64,000 bases of DNA. Source: an uncultured Cyclobacteriaceae bacterium. Its GTDB lineage: Bacteria; Bacteroidota; Bacteroidia; Cytophagales; Cyclobacteriaceae. The stretch covers positions 310,001 to 374,000 of the forward strand of contig CALSPM010000005.1 in assembly GCA_943788235.1 (NCBI GenBank). The letters run 5' to 3'. Below the pieces are notes generated by a model. That model was not told where the DNA came from, made no database searches, and was given only the letters and a program-made list of their open reading frames with translations. The translations under genes and the position numbers were made by a program. Positions 1-8,398 of the stretch are shown one piece after another (the stretch's first letter is position 1; the number at the start of each line of letters is the position of its first letter).

Positions 1-362
1 CCCACAAAGCCCACTTCTTTATCAAACATGTGCATAGAGCCTCCCTTTCCCTTGGAGACACCGGTTGACTTACCGAATAATTCTGCCATGATGTATTTAG
101 GGTCCGTTCCCAGGGCAATAGGATGGGCATGATCTCGGTAAGAAGTGATGTATTTATCTCCTTTGATAAGTGCAGAAACTGAGCCTGCTGCACAGGCCTC
201 TTGGCCAATGTAAAGGTGGCAAAATCCTCTTATTTTTTGTTGGCCGTACAATTGACCTGCCTTTTCTTCAAATCTGCGCATGAATAACATTTGTTCATAC
301 CAATTCAAGTAAGTTTCTTTAGAAAAGCCTACTTTGTTATTTTTTTTTGTTTTCGCTACCAT
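1..362 (-). CDS. pdhA: Pyruvate/2-oxoacid dehydrogenase E1 component alpha subunit, N-terminal part (truncated by window edge)
   Basis: Reverse-strand translation MVAKTKKNNKVGFSKETYLNWYEQMLFMRRFEEKAGQLYGQQKIRGFCHLYIGQEACAAG...SYRDHAHPIALG is typical of E1 alpha; start CAT at 360-362. Confidence 0.85.
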   Translation of the reverse strand, partial: MVAKTKKNNKVGFSKETYLNWYEQMLFMRRFEEKAGQLYGQQKIRGFCHLYIGQEACAAGSVSALIKGDKYITSYRDHAHPIALGTDPKYIMAELFGKSTGVSKGKGGSMHMFDKEVGFV

Positions 363-455
363 ACCTCCTGCGCTCTTATGTAAAATTCTTTTAATTTGCC
401 CCTAACAATTTAAAGGAGGACAAAAATAATTAAAATATACTGTTCCTCAAATTTA

Positions 456-1568
456 ATGAAAATCAAAGCACTTGCACTTCAAAATTTTAAGAATTACGAA
501 AATTTGGCCTTGGAATTTTCGGAGGGGATTCAGTTATTCCTCGGTCAGAATGGTATGGGGAAAACGAATTTATTAGATGCTTTACATTATTTAACCTTCA
601 CGAAGACCGCTTTTGTAAATACAGATAATCAGAATATTAGAAAAGGAGCCTTGTATTTTCTTTTGAAAGGGAATTTTGATAATGAAGGAAAATACCATGA
701 AGTGATTTGTTACCATGAGGTGAGGAAAAAAAAAGTAATCAAACTCAACGGATATCCCTATGAGAGGATCATTGAACACATTGGCAGATTACCTTTAGTA
801 CTGAGCACCCCCTATGATAGTGATTTGATAAGGGAAACCAGCGAGGTTCGCAGAAAGTGGATAGATGGTTGTATTGCCCAATACAATCAAGAATATTTAG
901 CTGATTTAATGGGATATAATAGGATTTTGAGTCAAAGAAATACATTGCTGAAGAGCATGGAGGGTCATTTAAATGGCTCCAATAGTTCTCTTTTGGACAC
1001 TTATGATACCCAATTAATTACGTTATCCAAAAATTTGAGTCAGGTACGTGCAGATTTTGTCAATAAGTTTATTCCTTTTTTGACCGCCAATGAAGGGCTG
1101 ATTGTTTTTGACCGCGAAACATGTTCAATGACTTACCAATCTCAAGTATTGGCAGTGGATTTTGAGCGTACTTTTTTAGAAAGTCGAAAGAAAGATCTTG
1201 TCACCCAACGTTCAAATGTAGGTTCACACAAGGATGATTATTCCTTTTTGATGGATGGGCAGCCGTTAAAAAAGTTTGGGTCTCAAGGGCAACAAAAAAG
1301 TTTTCTAATTGCGTTAAGGCTTTCGCAATATGATTATTTGGCTAAAGCGACGAAGACAAAGCCGATGTTACTTTTGGATGATATTTTTGATAAATTAGAT
1401 GATGAGCGTATTGAGAGGCTTACAGATTTATTAAGCGATTCGGTAAGATTTGGTCAAGTATTTATCACAGATGCTCGAAAAGAAAGGACATCTTTACTTT
1501 TGAAAGACAAGTATAATGCTAAAATATTTGAAATAGGAAATGGAAAGGTAAACAGTTATGAAACATGA
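456..1568 (+). CDS. recF: DNA replication and repair protein RecF
   Basis: Walker A GQNGMGKTNLLDALHYL, signature-like FGSQGQQKSFLIALRLSQ and MLLLDDIFDKLD. Confidence 0.95.
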   Translation: MKIKALALQNFKNYENLALEFSEGIQLFLGQNGMGKTNLLDALHYLTFTKTAFVNTDNQNIRKGALYFLLKGNFDNEGKYHEVICYHEVRKKKVIKLNGYPYERIIEHIGRLPLVLSTPYDSDLIRETSEVRRKWIDGCIAQYNQEYLADLMGYNRILSQRNTLLKSMEGHLNGSNSSLLDTYDTQLITLSKNLSQVRADFVNKFIPFLTANEGLIVFDRETCSMTYQSQVLAVDFERTFLESRKKDLVTQRSNVGSHKDDYSFLMDGQPLKKFGSQGQQKSFLIALRLSQYDYLAKATKTKPMLLLDDIFDKLDDERIERLTDLLSDSVRFGQVFITDARKERTSLLLKDKYNAKIFEIGNGKVNSYET

Positions 1569-1848
1569 CCGTACCCAAAGCTTGAGAGAGGCTATTGGTA
1601 AATATTTAAAAGAAGAAAAGCTCGAGGGGAAGCTCAATGAGCATAAACTTATTGGTATGTGGCAGGAACTCATGGGGCCTACTATTGCGAATCGTACGGC
1701 TCGAATGTTTATCAAAAAAAAGACACTCTATGTTAACATGAATTCAGCGCCACTAAAACAAGAGCTGAACATGTCAAAGGCTAAGGTTTTGAAATTAATT
1801 CATAAAAAGGTGGATATAGACATCATCGATGATGTTAAATTCCTTTAG
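1558..1848 (+). CDS. DUF721 (DciA-like) family protein
   Basis: 96 aa, overlaps the recF end; W-x-ELMGPTIANRTARMFIKKKTLYVNMNSAPLKQELNMSKAKVL pattern of DUF721, common next to recF. Confidence 0.8.
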   Translation: MKHDRTQSLREAIGKYLKEEKLEGKLNEHKLIGMWQELMGPTIANRTARMFIKKKTLYVNMNSAPLKQELNMSKAKVLKLIHKKVDIDIIDDVKFL

Positions 1849-1855
1849 TGCGCTG

Positions 1856-2614
1856 TTATTTTATTTTTTTTAGAGGGATTTCTTTTTCTCGGAAGGGAAA
1901 ATGATAGATCAGATAATAACTGAATCCCATGTTGGCTGTTTTTTCATCAGTGCCACTTTTCCAATTTCTACCCCAGCCGGGGATATCAAAAGGGATGAAT
2001 TGATCTGGAGCAGAAATATTTTTCATAATTTCTATGCGCAGGACGGAGCCTAAAAAAACATTTTTCCAAATCTGGACATTGAGTCTTAATAGTATTTCTG
2101 TCCAATGGGCTGAAATATTTTGATTTGAGAATTGTAAGGGTTGGGTACCAAACCAAGGATTTTCCTCTGTAAAATTCAATTGGTCAGAAAACCTACTTTG
2201 TGCATATCGAAGACCTAACGAAATCATATTTCTATATTTGTTAGAAGGGATGAGATTATAATCGATGCCCCACTTTAAAAAAGCTCCTTTGTTGGTATAA
2301 TCGTAAGTTTTTATTCGGTTTATTTCTTCTACGCCACCCTCAAAGGCAAGGAGGAATCGGTGAAAATCGAGATCGATCATTCCACCCAAAGAACTTTTAT
2401 GGGGCTTTATAGCTGTCCCCATTAATCTAGAGACATCTATACCAACATGCAACCTCGAGGGATTCCAATCTGGTTTAATTCGCACAGTATCTGCTGTTTG
2501 ACTCATCCCAATAAAAGGGAGAAGCGTAAGGATTAAAATGTTATAGATAGATTTCAAAATTGATAGGAACATAATCGAGATGAACTTCTGATCCAACGAT
2601 GACCAGTGAGTCAA
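1856..2614 (-). CDS. Conserved Bacteroidota protein, DUF6048-like (outer-membrane beta-barrel-like)
   Basis: Reverse ORF with N-terminal hydrophobic segment and barrel-like strands; pairs with the upstream small lipoprotein; family call from memory. Confidence 0.5.
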   Translation of the reverse strand: MTHWSSLDQKFISIMFLSILKSIYNILILTLLPFIGMSQTADTVRIKPDWNPSRLHVGIDVSRLMGTAIKPHKSSLGGMIDLDFHRFLLAFEGGVEEINRIKTYDYTNKGAFLKWGIDYNLIPSNKYRNMISLGLRYAQSRFSDQLNFTEENPWFGTQPLQFSNQNISAHWTEILLRLNVQIWKNVFLGSVLRIEIMKNISAPDQFIPFDIPGWGRNWKSGTDEKTANMGFSYYLIYHFPFREKEIPLKKIK

Positions 2615-2987
2615 AAGATTGATAGCTTGTATCTAAGTCATAAAACCTAATGGTAGCTTCACAAGAAAGGTCATAAATGAGGGGTTGACTTTTATAACCA
2701 ATGGCTAATGAATAAAGGCTACTGTCTGTGTAATAATGAAAGACTGCTTCATTGTTTTCAACAGGCAATGGGAGAAGCATACCTATGAGTGTGTCTCGAT
2801 CTCCTGGCAATCGACCAAAACCTTCCAAAGTGATCGAATCAAACGCAATGATTTTACTTTCACCACTTAACAGATTAAATGTGGCCACCGCATAATTTCC
2901 ATAAGGATCCAATGTACAATCCTCAACCTCATTACAGGACTCGAATAGGCAAAAACCAAAACTTAAAAAGAATAACCAAAATCGCAT
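2541..2987 (-). CDS. Small lipoprotein, DUF6452-like
   Basis: 148 aa; MRFWLFFLSFGFCLFESCNEVEDC lipobox-like N-terminus; overlaps the downstream DUF6048-like gene. Confidence 0.5.
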   Translation of the reverse strand: MRFWLFFLSFGFCLFESCNEVEDCTLDPYGNYAVATFNLLSGESKIIAFDSITLEGFGRLPGDRDTLIGMLLPLPVENNEAVFHYYTDSSLYSLAIGYKSQPLIYDLSCEATIRFYDLDTSYQSFDSLVIVGSEVHLDYVPINFEIYL

Positions 2988-3046
2988 TATTTACAAAGTT
3001 AGTTAATGGATGCTCATCTTGGATGCTTAAGCGACTCCATTTGTGT

Positions 3047-3054
3047 TAGCTTTG
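3047..3054 (+). promoter_or_regulatory. Possible Bacteroidota -7 element (TAGCTTTG) upstream of rimO
   Basis: Matches TAnnTTTG exactly 20 nt before the rimO ORF; no convincing -33 TTTG at N19. Confidence 0.3.
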
Positions 3055-3074
3055 CAAAAAATTAATATTATTTT

Positions 3075-4391
3075 GTGAAGACCAAAGGAAAAAAGAAGGA
3101 TAAAGTGAATATCGTTACACTTGGGTGTTCCAAGAATATTGTCGATTCAGAAGTTATGTTGACCCAATTAAAAGGCAACCAAATTGACACCACCCATGAG
3201 TCAGAAAGTGATGATGCCAATATAGTGGTAATCAATACTTGCGGGTTTATTGATAATGCAAAGCAAGAATCAATCGATACGATATTGAGGTATGCAGATG
3301 CCAAAGAGGACGGGATCGTGGAGAAAGTTTTTGTCACGGGCTGTCTCTCGGAGCGCTACAGAGTAGCACTTCAAAGAGAAATTACAAACGTGGATGGCTG
3401 GTTTGGTACCATGGAGCTTCCTTTGCTACTTAAAAGGTTCAATGCTACCTATAAAAATGAATTGTTGGGGGAACGTATTACCACAACGGCTAACCACTAT
3501 GCTTATTTGAAAATATCCGAGGGTTGTGACCGACCTTGCACCTTTTGCGCTATCCCATTGATGCGTGGGAAGCACGTTTCAAAACCCATTGAGGAGATTC
3601 TTTTGGAGGCAAAGAATTTAGTGAAAAATGGGACCAAAGAGATTTTATTAATCGCTCAAGATTCAACTTATTATGGCCTAGATATCTATAAAAAAAGAGC
3701 GCTTGCTGATTTGATGAATCAGGTGGCAGATGTCGAAGGCCTTGATTGGATCAGGCTTCACTATGCCTTTCCTAGTGGATTTCCGATGGATGTTTTGGAT
3801 GTGATGGCCAACAGGAACAATATTTGCAATTATCTGGACATACCCTTACAGCATGGATCAACGCGTATGCTTGAATTGATGAGAAGAGGCACGACTCGGG
3901 AGAAAACAGAGGTTCTTTTGAATGACATAAGAGAGAAAATTCCTAAAATTGCCGTTAGAACTACGCTGATAGTTGGGCATCCGGGCGAAACTGAAGAAGC
4001 ATTTATGGATTTGATGGACTTTGTTGAAAAAAATAGATTTGAAAGATTAGGCGTCTTTACCTATTCTCATGAGGAGGATACTCATTCTTATACGATGAAA
4101 GATGATGTTCCCGATGAGGTAAAGCAACAACGCTTAGAGGCAATTATGGAACTACAAGAGGGGATTTCCGCAGAAATAAATGCTGAAAAAGTGGGGAAAA
4201 AATACCGCGTGTTGATTGATCGGTTTGAGGGAGGCCAATATGTCGGACGTACCGAGCATGATTCTCCTGAAGTGGATAATGAAGTACTTATAAATTCGGA
4301 TGGTGGTTATCTTAGGGTGGGAGATTTTTGTGAAGTAGTCATCACATCTGCATCGGCTTTTGATTTATATGCAAAACCCATAAAAGCCTAG
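3075..4391 (+). CDS. rimO: Ribosomal protein S12 methylthiotransferase RimO
   Basis: MTTase N-terminus VNIVTLGCSKNIVDSEVMLTQL, radical SAM CDRPCTFCAIPLMRGKHVSKP, C-terminal TRAM-like region. Confidence 0.95.
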   Translation: MKTKGKKKDKVNIVTLGCSKNIVDSEVMLTQLKGNQIDTTHESESDDANIVVINTCGFIDNAKQESIDTILRYADAKEDGIVEKVFVTGCLSERYRVALQREITNVDGWFGTMELPLLLKRFNATYKNELLGERITTTANHYAYLKISEGCDRPCTFCAIPLMRGKHVSKPIEEILLEAKNLVKNGTKEILLIAQDSTYYGLDIYKKRALADLMNQVADVEGLDWIRLHYAFPSGFPMDVLDVMANRNNICNYLDIPLQHGSTRMLELMRRGTTREKTEVLLNDIREKIPKIAVRTTLIVGHPGETEEAFMDLMDFVEKNRFERLGVFTYSHEEDTHSYTMKDDVPDEVKQQRLEAIMELQEGISAEINAEKVGKKYRVLIDRFEGGQYVGRTEHDSPEVDNEVLINSDGGYLRVGDFCEVVITSASAFDLYAKPIKA

Positions 4392-4398
4392 TTTAATC

Positions 4399-5955
4399 AT
4401 GAAAAAAACACATCTATCGTTACGAAAAGTAGGCTCTTTTTCAAAGATGTTTTTAGATTATATTGAGGGACAAGATGCGTTGAACGAATTTTATGAGTGG
4501 AAGCCTAAAATTGAATCCTTTCAATCTGCAATCACTAATAAAGCCTTCAGTCCGGCAAAGAGAAAGACGCTTGTAGATGCTTTAGAGCGTCAGTATGACG
4601 GCTTGACCTGTGTATTAAAACTTTCGGAGAACATTCAAAGCCTTTCAGAAGCGCGTACCTTCACCGTCACTACAGGTCATCAGTTAAATATATTTACAGG
4701 TCCTCTTTATTTTTTATTCAAGCTAATCACTACCATTAATTTATCAAAAAAGCTTAAGGCACATTATCCTGATTATCATTTTATTCCCGTCTATTGGATG
4801 GCTACTGAAGACCATGATTTTGAAGAAATTAGCTTTTTCAACATGTTTGGTAAAAAATATCAATGGACTACCGAACAAACCGGTGCAGTAGGAAGATTTG
4901 ATCCTTCTTCATTAACTGAGGTACTGGATCAGGTACGTGAGAACGTTGAGTTATTTGAAAAAGCTTATGGTCGATTTAAAACTTTAGCAGATTCAGTGCG
5001 ATTTTACGTAAATGAACTCTTTGGATCTGAAGGCCTGATCGTGGTTGATGGTGATGATTCTCAATTGAAGGCCCAGTTTGCACCTATAATGAAGGATGAT
5101 ATCCTCAATCAAAATGCGCATCAGAGGGTAAAACAGACCAATGAGCAATTGATTGATTTAGGTTACAAATCACAAGCATTTAGTAGGCCCATTAACTTTT
5201 TCTATCTCGATGATTTTCGGAGACGTATTATTTCTGATGGTGAAAATTTCAGTGTGGTGGACTCAGACATTAAATTTACCAAGCGGGAAATTCTTTCAGA
5301 GATTGATCATTATCCAGAGAGGTTCAGTCCCAATGTGATTATGAGACCGGTTTATCAAGAGGTTATATTACCCAATATAGCTTATTTAGGAGGGCCAGCA
5401 GAGATCATTTATTGGCTACAATTAAAAGGAGTTTTTGATTACTACAAGATGATTTTTCCTGTTTTAATGCCTCGAAATTTCGGGATGATTATTAATCAGA
5501 CTACAGCAAAAAAGGCAAAAAAATTAGGCATAGCTAATGAGCAACTCTTTCGAAGCAAAGAACAATTGAAAGCAGATTATTTAAGTCGGACAAGTGCGCA
5601 TCAACCTACTCTAAATGATCAAAAGCAGTCATTCAGTGATTTGTTTGAATCGATAAAAATAAAAGTGGAAATGATTGATCAATCTTTGGGAGGTTATATC
5701 GACTCAGAGGAAGTGAAAGCCATAAAGGCGTTAGCGCATATCGAGAAAAAGCTTAAAAAATCCCTAGAAAAAAATCATCGAACAGCACTCATACAGATAG
5801 AGGGTATTAAGGATAGATTATTTCCGAGCGGGGTCCTTCAAGAACGTAGCGAAAACTATTTAAACTTTTATTTTAATAATACAGCGCTAATTCAGGAGCT
5901 ATTGGATGAATTTGAACCCTTTGAATTTTCATTTTATCTATTTTGGGAGGAATAA
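4399..5955 (+). CDS. bshC: Putative cysteine ligase BshC (bacillithiol biosynthesis)
   Basis: 518 aa; TVTTGHQLNIFTGPLYFLFKLITTINLSKKLKAHYPDYHFIPVYWMATEDHDFEEI is diagnostic of BshC. Confidence 0.95.
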   Translation: MKKTHLSLRKVGSFSKMFLDYIEGQDALNEFYEWKPKIESFQSAITNKAFSPAKRKTLVDALERQYDGLTCVLKLSENIQSLSEARTFTVTTGHQLNIFTGPLYFLFKLITTINLSKKLKAHYPDYHFIPVYWMATEDHDFEEISFFNMFGKKYQWTTEQTGAVGRFDPSSLTEVLDQVRENVELFEKAYGRFKTLADSVRFYVNELFGSEGLIVVDGDDSQLKAQFAPIMKDDILNQNAHQRVKQTNEQLIDLGYKSQAFSRPINFFYLDDFRRRIISDGENFSVVDSDIKFTKREILSEIDHYPERFSPNVIMRPVYQEVILPNIAYLGGPAEIIYWLQLKGVFDYYKMIFPVLMPRNFGMIINQTTAKKAKKLGIANEQLFRSKEQLKADYLSRTSAHQPTLNDQKQSFSDLFESIKIKVEMIDQSLGGYIDSEEVKAIKALAHIEKKLKKSLEKNHRTALIQIEGIKDRLFPSGVLQERSENYLNFYFNNTALIQELLDEFEPFEFSFYLFWEE

Positions 5956-6524
5956 GTTCAAAAGAGGAATTAAGAAAGTATTTTTTAATGTATCGAAAGA
6001 TGCTCGATGTACAGGTGTATATCGAGCGCAACCAGCAGATTCAAAACCTTTGCTTAGCGTTGATGGAAAATCTTAATATTCAATATTTTCACACCTATCT
6101 CGCCATAGGCAAAAACAAAGAGCCAGTGACACAAACCATCATTCAAACTTCTTGGTCCTGCGGGCGTCAGGTCTTGATATCCAAAATAGATTTTCAAAAC
6201 CGGAGTATGTCTCATCATACTTATGAATCGACCGATAAAATCCAAATCAGTCGCTATGGTATTCCAGAACCGGTGCATCAGGCTTCTGCTGCTTTAGATG
6301 ATTTACAAGCGATTCTTGTACCCTTGTTAGCTGTGGATAAGAAAGGGAATAGGATTGGCTACGGAAAAGGCTATTATGACGAGTTATTGAGTGAAATCAG
6401 CCATTTAAAGGTTCAAAAGATAGGATTATGCCTGAGTGGCCCAGTTGATTTAATTCCTTATGTCGAGGCGCATGATGTTGCATTAGATTATTGTATTACA
6501 CCCCATAAAGTATATCGATTTTGA
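5943..6524 (+). CDS. 5-formyltetrahydrofolate cyclo-ligase
   Basis: LVPLLAVDKKGNRIGYGKGYYDELL motif. Confidence 0.9.
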   Translation: MGGISSKEELRKYFLMYRKMLDVQVYIERNQQIQNLCLALMENLNIQYFHTYLAIGKNKEPVTQTIIQTSWSCGRQVLISKIDFQNRSMSHHTYESTDKIQISRYGIPEPVHQASAALDDLQAILVPLLAVDKKGNRIGYGKGYYDELLSEISHLKVQKIGLCLSGPVDLIPYVEAHDVALDYCITPHKVYRF

Positions 6525-7480
6525 AAGTAGATTGTTTGATTATTGGAGCGGGCCCGATTGGCCTTGCTTGTGCCATAGCCGCTAAAAAGGCAGGGTTGAG
6601 TAATTTGATTGTAGATCGGGGGACTTTGGTTAATTCAATCTATCATTATCCGGCAAACATGACTTTCTTCTCTACTTCAGATAGATTAGAAATAGGGGAA
6701 GTCCCCTTTATTTCAAATAGTCCCAAACCTACGAGATCTGAAGCCTTAGAATACTATAGAAGGGTAACACTTGCTTGGGATTTAAAGGTCAATTTGTATG
6801 AAGAAATCGTCAGTGTCGTTAAGAAAGATCAACTTTTTGACATAAAAACGACAAAAACTACGCATCAAGCGGCCTCAATTATTGTGGCAACAGGCTTTTA
6901 TGATTTGCCATTTTTGTTAAATCTCACTGGAGAATCCCTTTCTAAAGTAAAGCATTATTATCACGAGGCACATCCCTATTTTGGAATGAATGTAGCGGTT
7001 ATCGGATCCGCTAATTCGGCAGTGGATGCTGCCTTAGATACCTACAGAAAAGGGGCAAAAAAGGTAACGATGATTGTTCGAGAAGCTGAAATTGGGTCCA
7101 ATGTGAAGTATTGGGCTCGGCCAGATATTATAAATAGAATTGAGGAAGGAGCCATAAAAGCCTATTTTGAGTCAACGATTACCGAGATTCGACAGGATGA
7201 GATTGACGTTAAGACATCCGAGGGTGAGATAACTCTTGTCAATGATTTTGTTCTTGCCATGACAGGCTATCAGCCAGATTTTAATTTTTTAACTTCTATG
7301 GGGGTAAAGATAGGAACAGATGTCAATCGAACGCCTTTTCATAATTCTGAAACTATGGAAACCAATGTCTCAGGTATTTTTCTTGCTGGGGTTATTTGTG
7401 GAGGCCTAAAAACAAATAAATGGTTTATTGAGAATTCTCGTGAGCATGCTGAATTAATTATTAAAAAATTAATTTCTTGA
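6521..7480 (+). CDS. ypdA: YpdA family (putative bacillithiol disulfide reductase)
   Basis: FAD motif CLIIGAGPIGLACAIAAKKAGL and second Rossmann VAVIGSANSAVDAALDTYRKGAKKVTMIVR; TTG start overlapping the previous stop (TTGA). Confidence 0.88.
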   Translation: MKVDCLIIGAGPIGLACAIAAKKAGLSNLIVDRGTLVNSIYHYPANMTFFSTSDRLEIGEVPFISNSPKPTRSEALEYYRRVTLAWDLKVNLYEEIVSVVKKDQLFDIKTTKTTHQAASIIVATGFYDLPFLLNLTGESLSKVKHYYHEAHPYFGMNVAVIGSANSAVDAALDTYRKGAKKVTMIVREAEIGSNVKYWARPDIINRIEEGAIKAYFESTITEIRQDEIDVKTSEGEITLVNDFVLAMTGYQPDFNFLTSMGVKIGTDVNRTPFHNSETMETNVSGIFLAGVICGGLKTNKWFIENSREHAELIIKKLIS

Positions 7481-7562
7481 TTGCCTAAATCCCAGAAGGC
7501 ATCCTTAAAGGAGTTTTTTTTGGAAGAGGTTGATAAATCGTATTAAGTAACTGAAATTATTA

Positions 7563-7712
7563 TTTTCGGAGTTCATATCAAGAAATAAGTATTTGATTAC
7601 AGTGGATTTGAGAGATAAATATTGAGGTCCCATCTTAGCACTATGGTTTTGGAGATGGTTCTCCAGTGGTTGGTTCTTATAAAGGCATTCTGTGGTGGGA
7701 TGCCTTTTTTTG
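7563..7712 (+). ncRNA. Candidate structured small RNA, copy 1 of a tandem direct repeat
   Basis: ~150 bp, about 87% identical by manual alignment to 7805-7954; hairpins ATCAA(7577-7581)/TTGAT(7593-7597), CCAT/ATGG, GGAGA(7651-7655)/TCTCC(7660-7664); terminator stem AAAGGCAT(7681-7688)/ATGCCTTT(7700-7707) plus T-run. Confidence 0.45.
7681..7711 (+). terminator. Intrinsic terminator-like hairpin ending repeat copy 1
   Basis: AAAGGCAT tctgtggtggg ATGCCTTT followed by Ts. Confidence 0.6.
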
Positions 7713-7804
7713 CCTGACATTCAACAGGCGCCCTAGCTATAAAAGGCAGTAGTCTTCCCGGGGCACTGAGGTATTTTGAGGGGTCTTATTTCCTTATCAC
7801 AGTT

Positions 7805-7954
7805 TTTTCGGAGTCCATATCAAGAAATAAGTATTTGATTACGGTAGATTTGAAAGATAAATATTGAAAGGCCATCTTGATAGTATGGTTTTGGAGATCC
7901 TTCTCCTATGGTTGGTTGTTTTAAAGGCATTCTGTGGTGGATTGCCTTTTTTTG
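7805..7954 (+). ncRNA. Candidate structured small RNA, copy 2 of a tandem direct repeat
   Basis: Same order of hairpins; GGAGA(7893-7897)-TCCT-TCTCC(7902-7906); terminator AAAGGCA(7923-7929)/TGCCTTT(7943-7949) plus T-run. Confidence 0.45.
7923..7953 (+). terminator. Intrinsic terminator-like hairpin ending repeat copy 2
   Basis: AAAGGCA ttctgtggtggat TGCCTTT followed by Ts. Confidence 0.6.
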
Positions 7955-8016
7955 AAATCAGCCAAAAGAATTAATTGGGTTTAAAAAAAGAGGGAAGAAA
8001 AAAACGGTAAAGGAAA

Positions 8017-8130
8017 ATGATAAAAATCCAACTTCTTATGATACTTATCGTAATTTCAACCTACGCATTATTGCTATTGATTGTGAGTAATATGATTTCA
8101 TCAAACAAAATGAATCCTACCCATGTATAA
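8017..8130 (+). CDS. Possible 37-aa single-TM microprotein
   Basis: ATG...TAA encoding MIKIQLLMILIVISTYALLLLIVSNMISSNKMNPTHV; preceded by aaaggaaa; below the ORF-track cutoff. Confidence 0.3.
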   Translation: MIKIQLLMILIVISTYALLLLIVSNMISSNKMNPTHV

Positions 8131-8398
8131 AAAGCATAATTTTTTTTTGGATGAAATAGATTTTTATATGAATCCAACTCTTTGAGTGAACGATGACAGC
8201 TAAAGACGTGTTTGTTCCTTAGTTATTAATAAGATTAAAAATTATGAGATTTTCATGTTGGTATTTTGGCTAATGTTTAAATTCCTCTTTTTAAATTAAC
8301 TGAGCAAAAGTTTAGTCATGGTAATTTTAAATATTAATATTGCCCGATAAACACAAACAAGCCAGAAATCATAAATACAGTTACTTTTTTTACTATCA

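Noticed and set aside
7505-7720. Minus-strand 71-aa ORF over repeat copy 1
   Set aside because: The equivalent frame in copy 2 is interrupted and the stem/terminator pattern favours a + strand RNA
7563-7954. Repeats as known 6S, SRP, tmRNA or RNase P RNA
   Set aside because: No recognisable conserved motifs of those RNAs, and a tandem duplicate would be unusual; an Rfam scan would settle it
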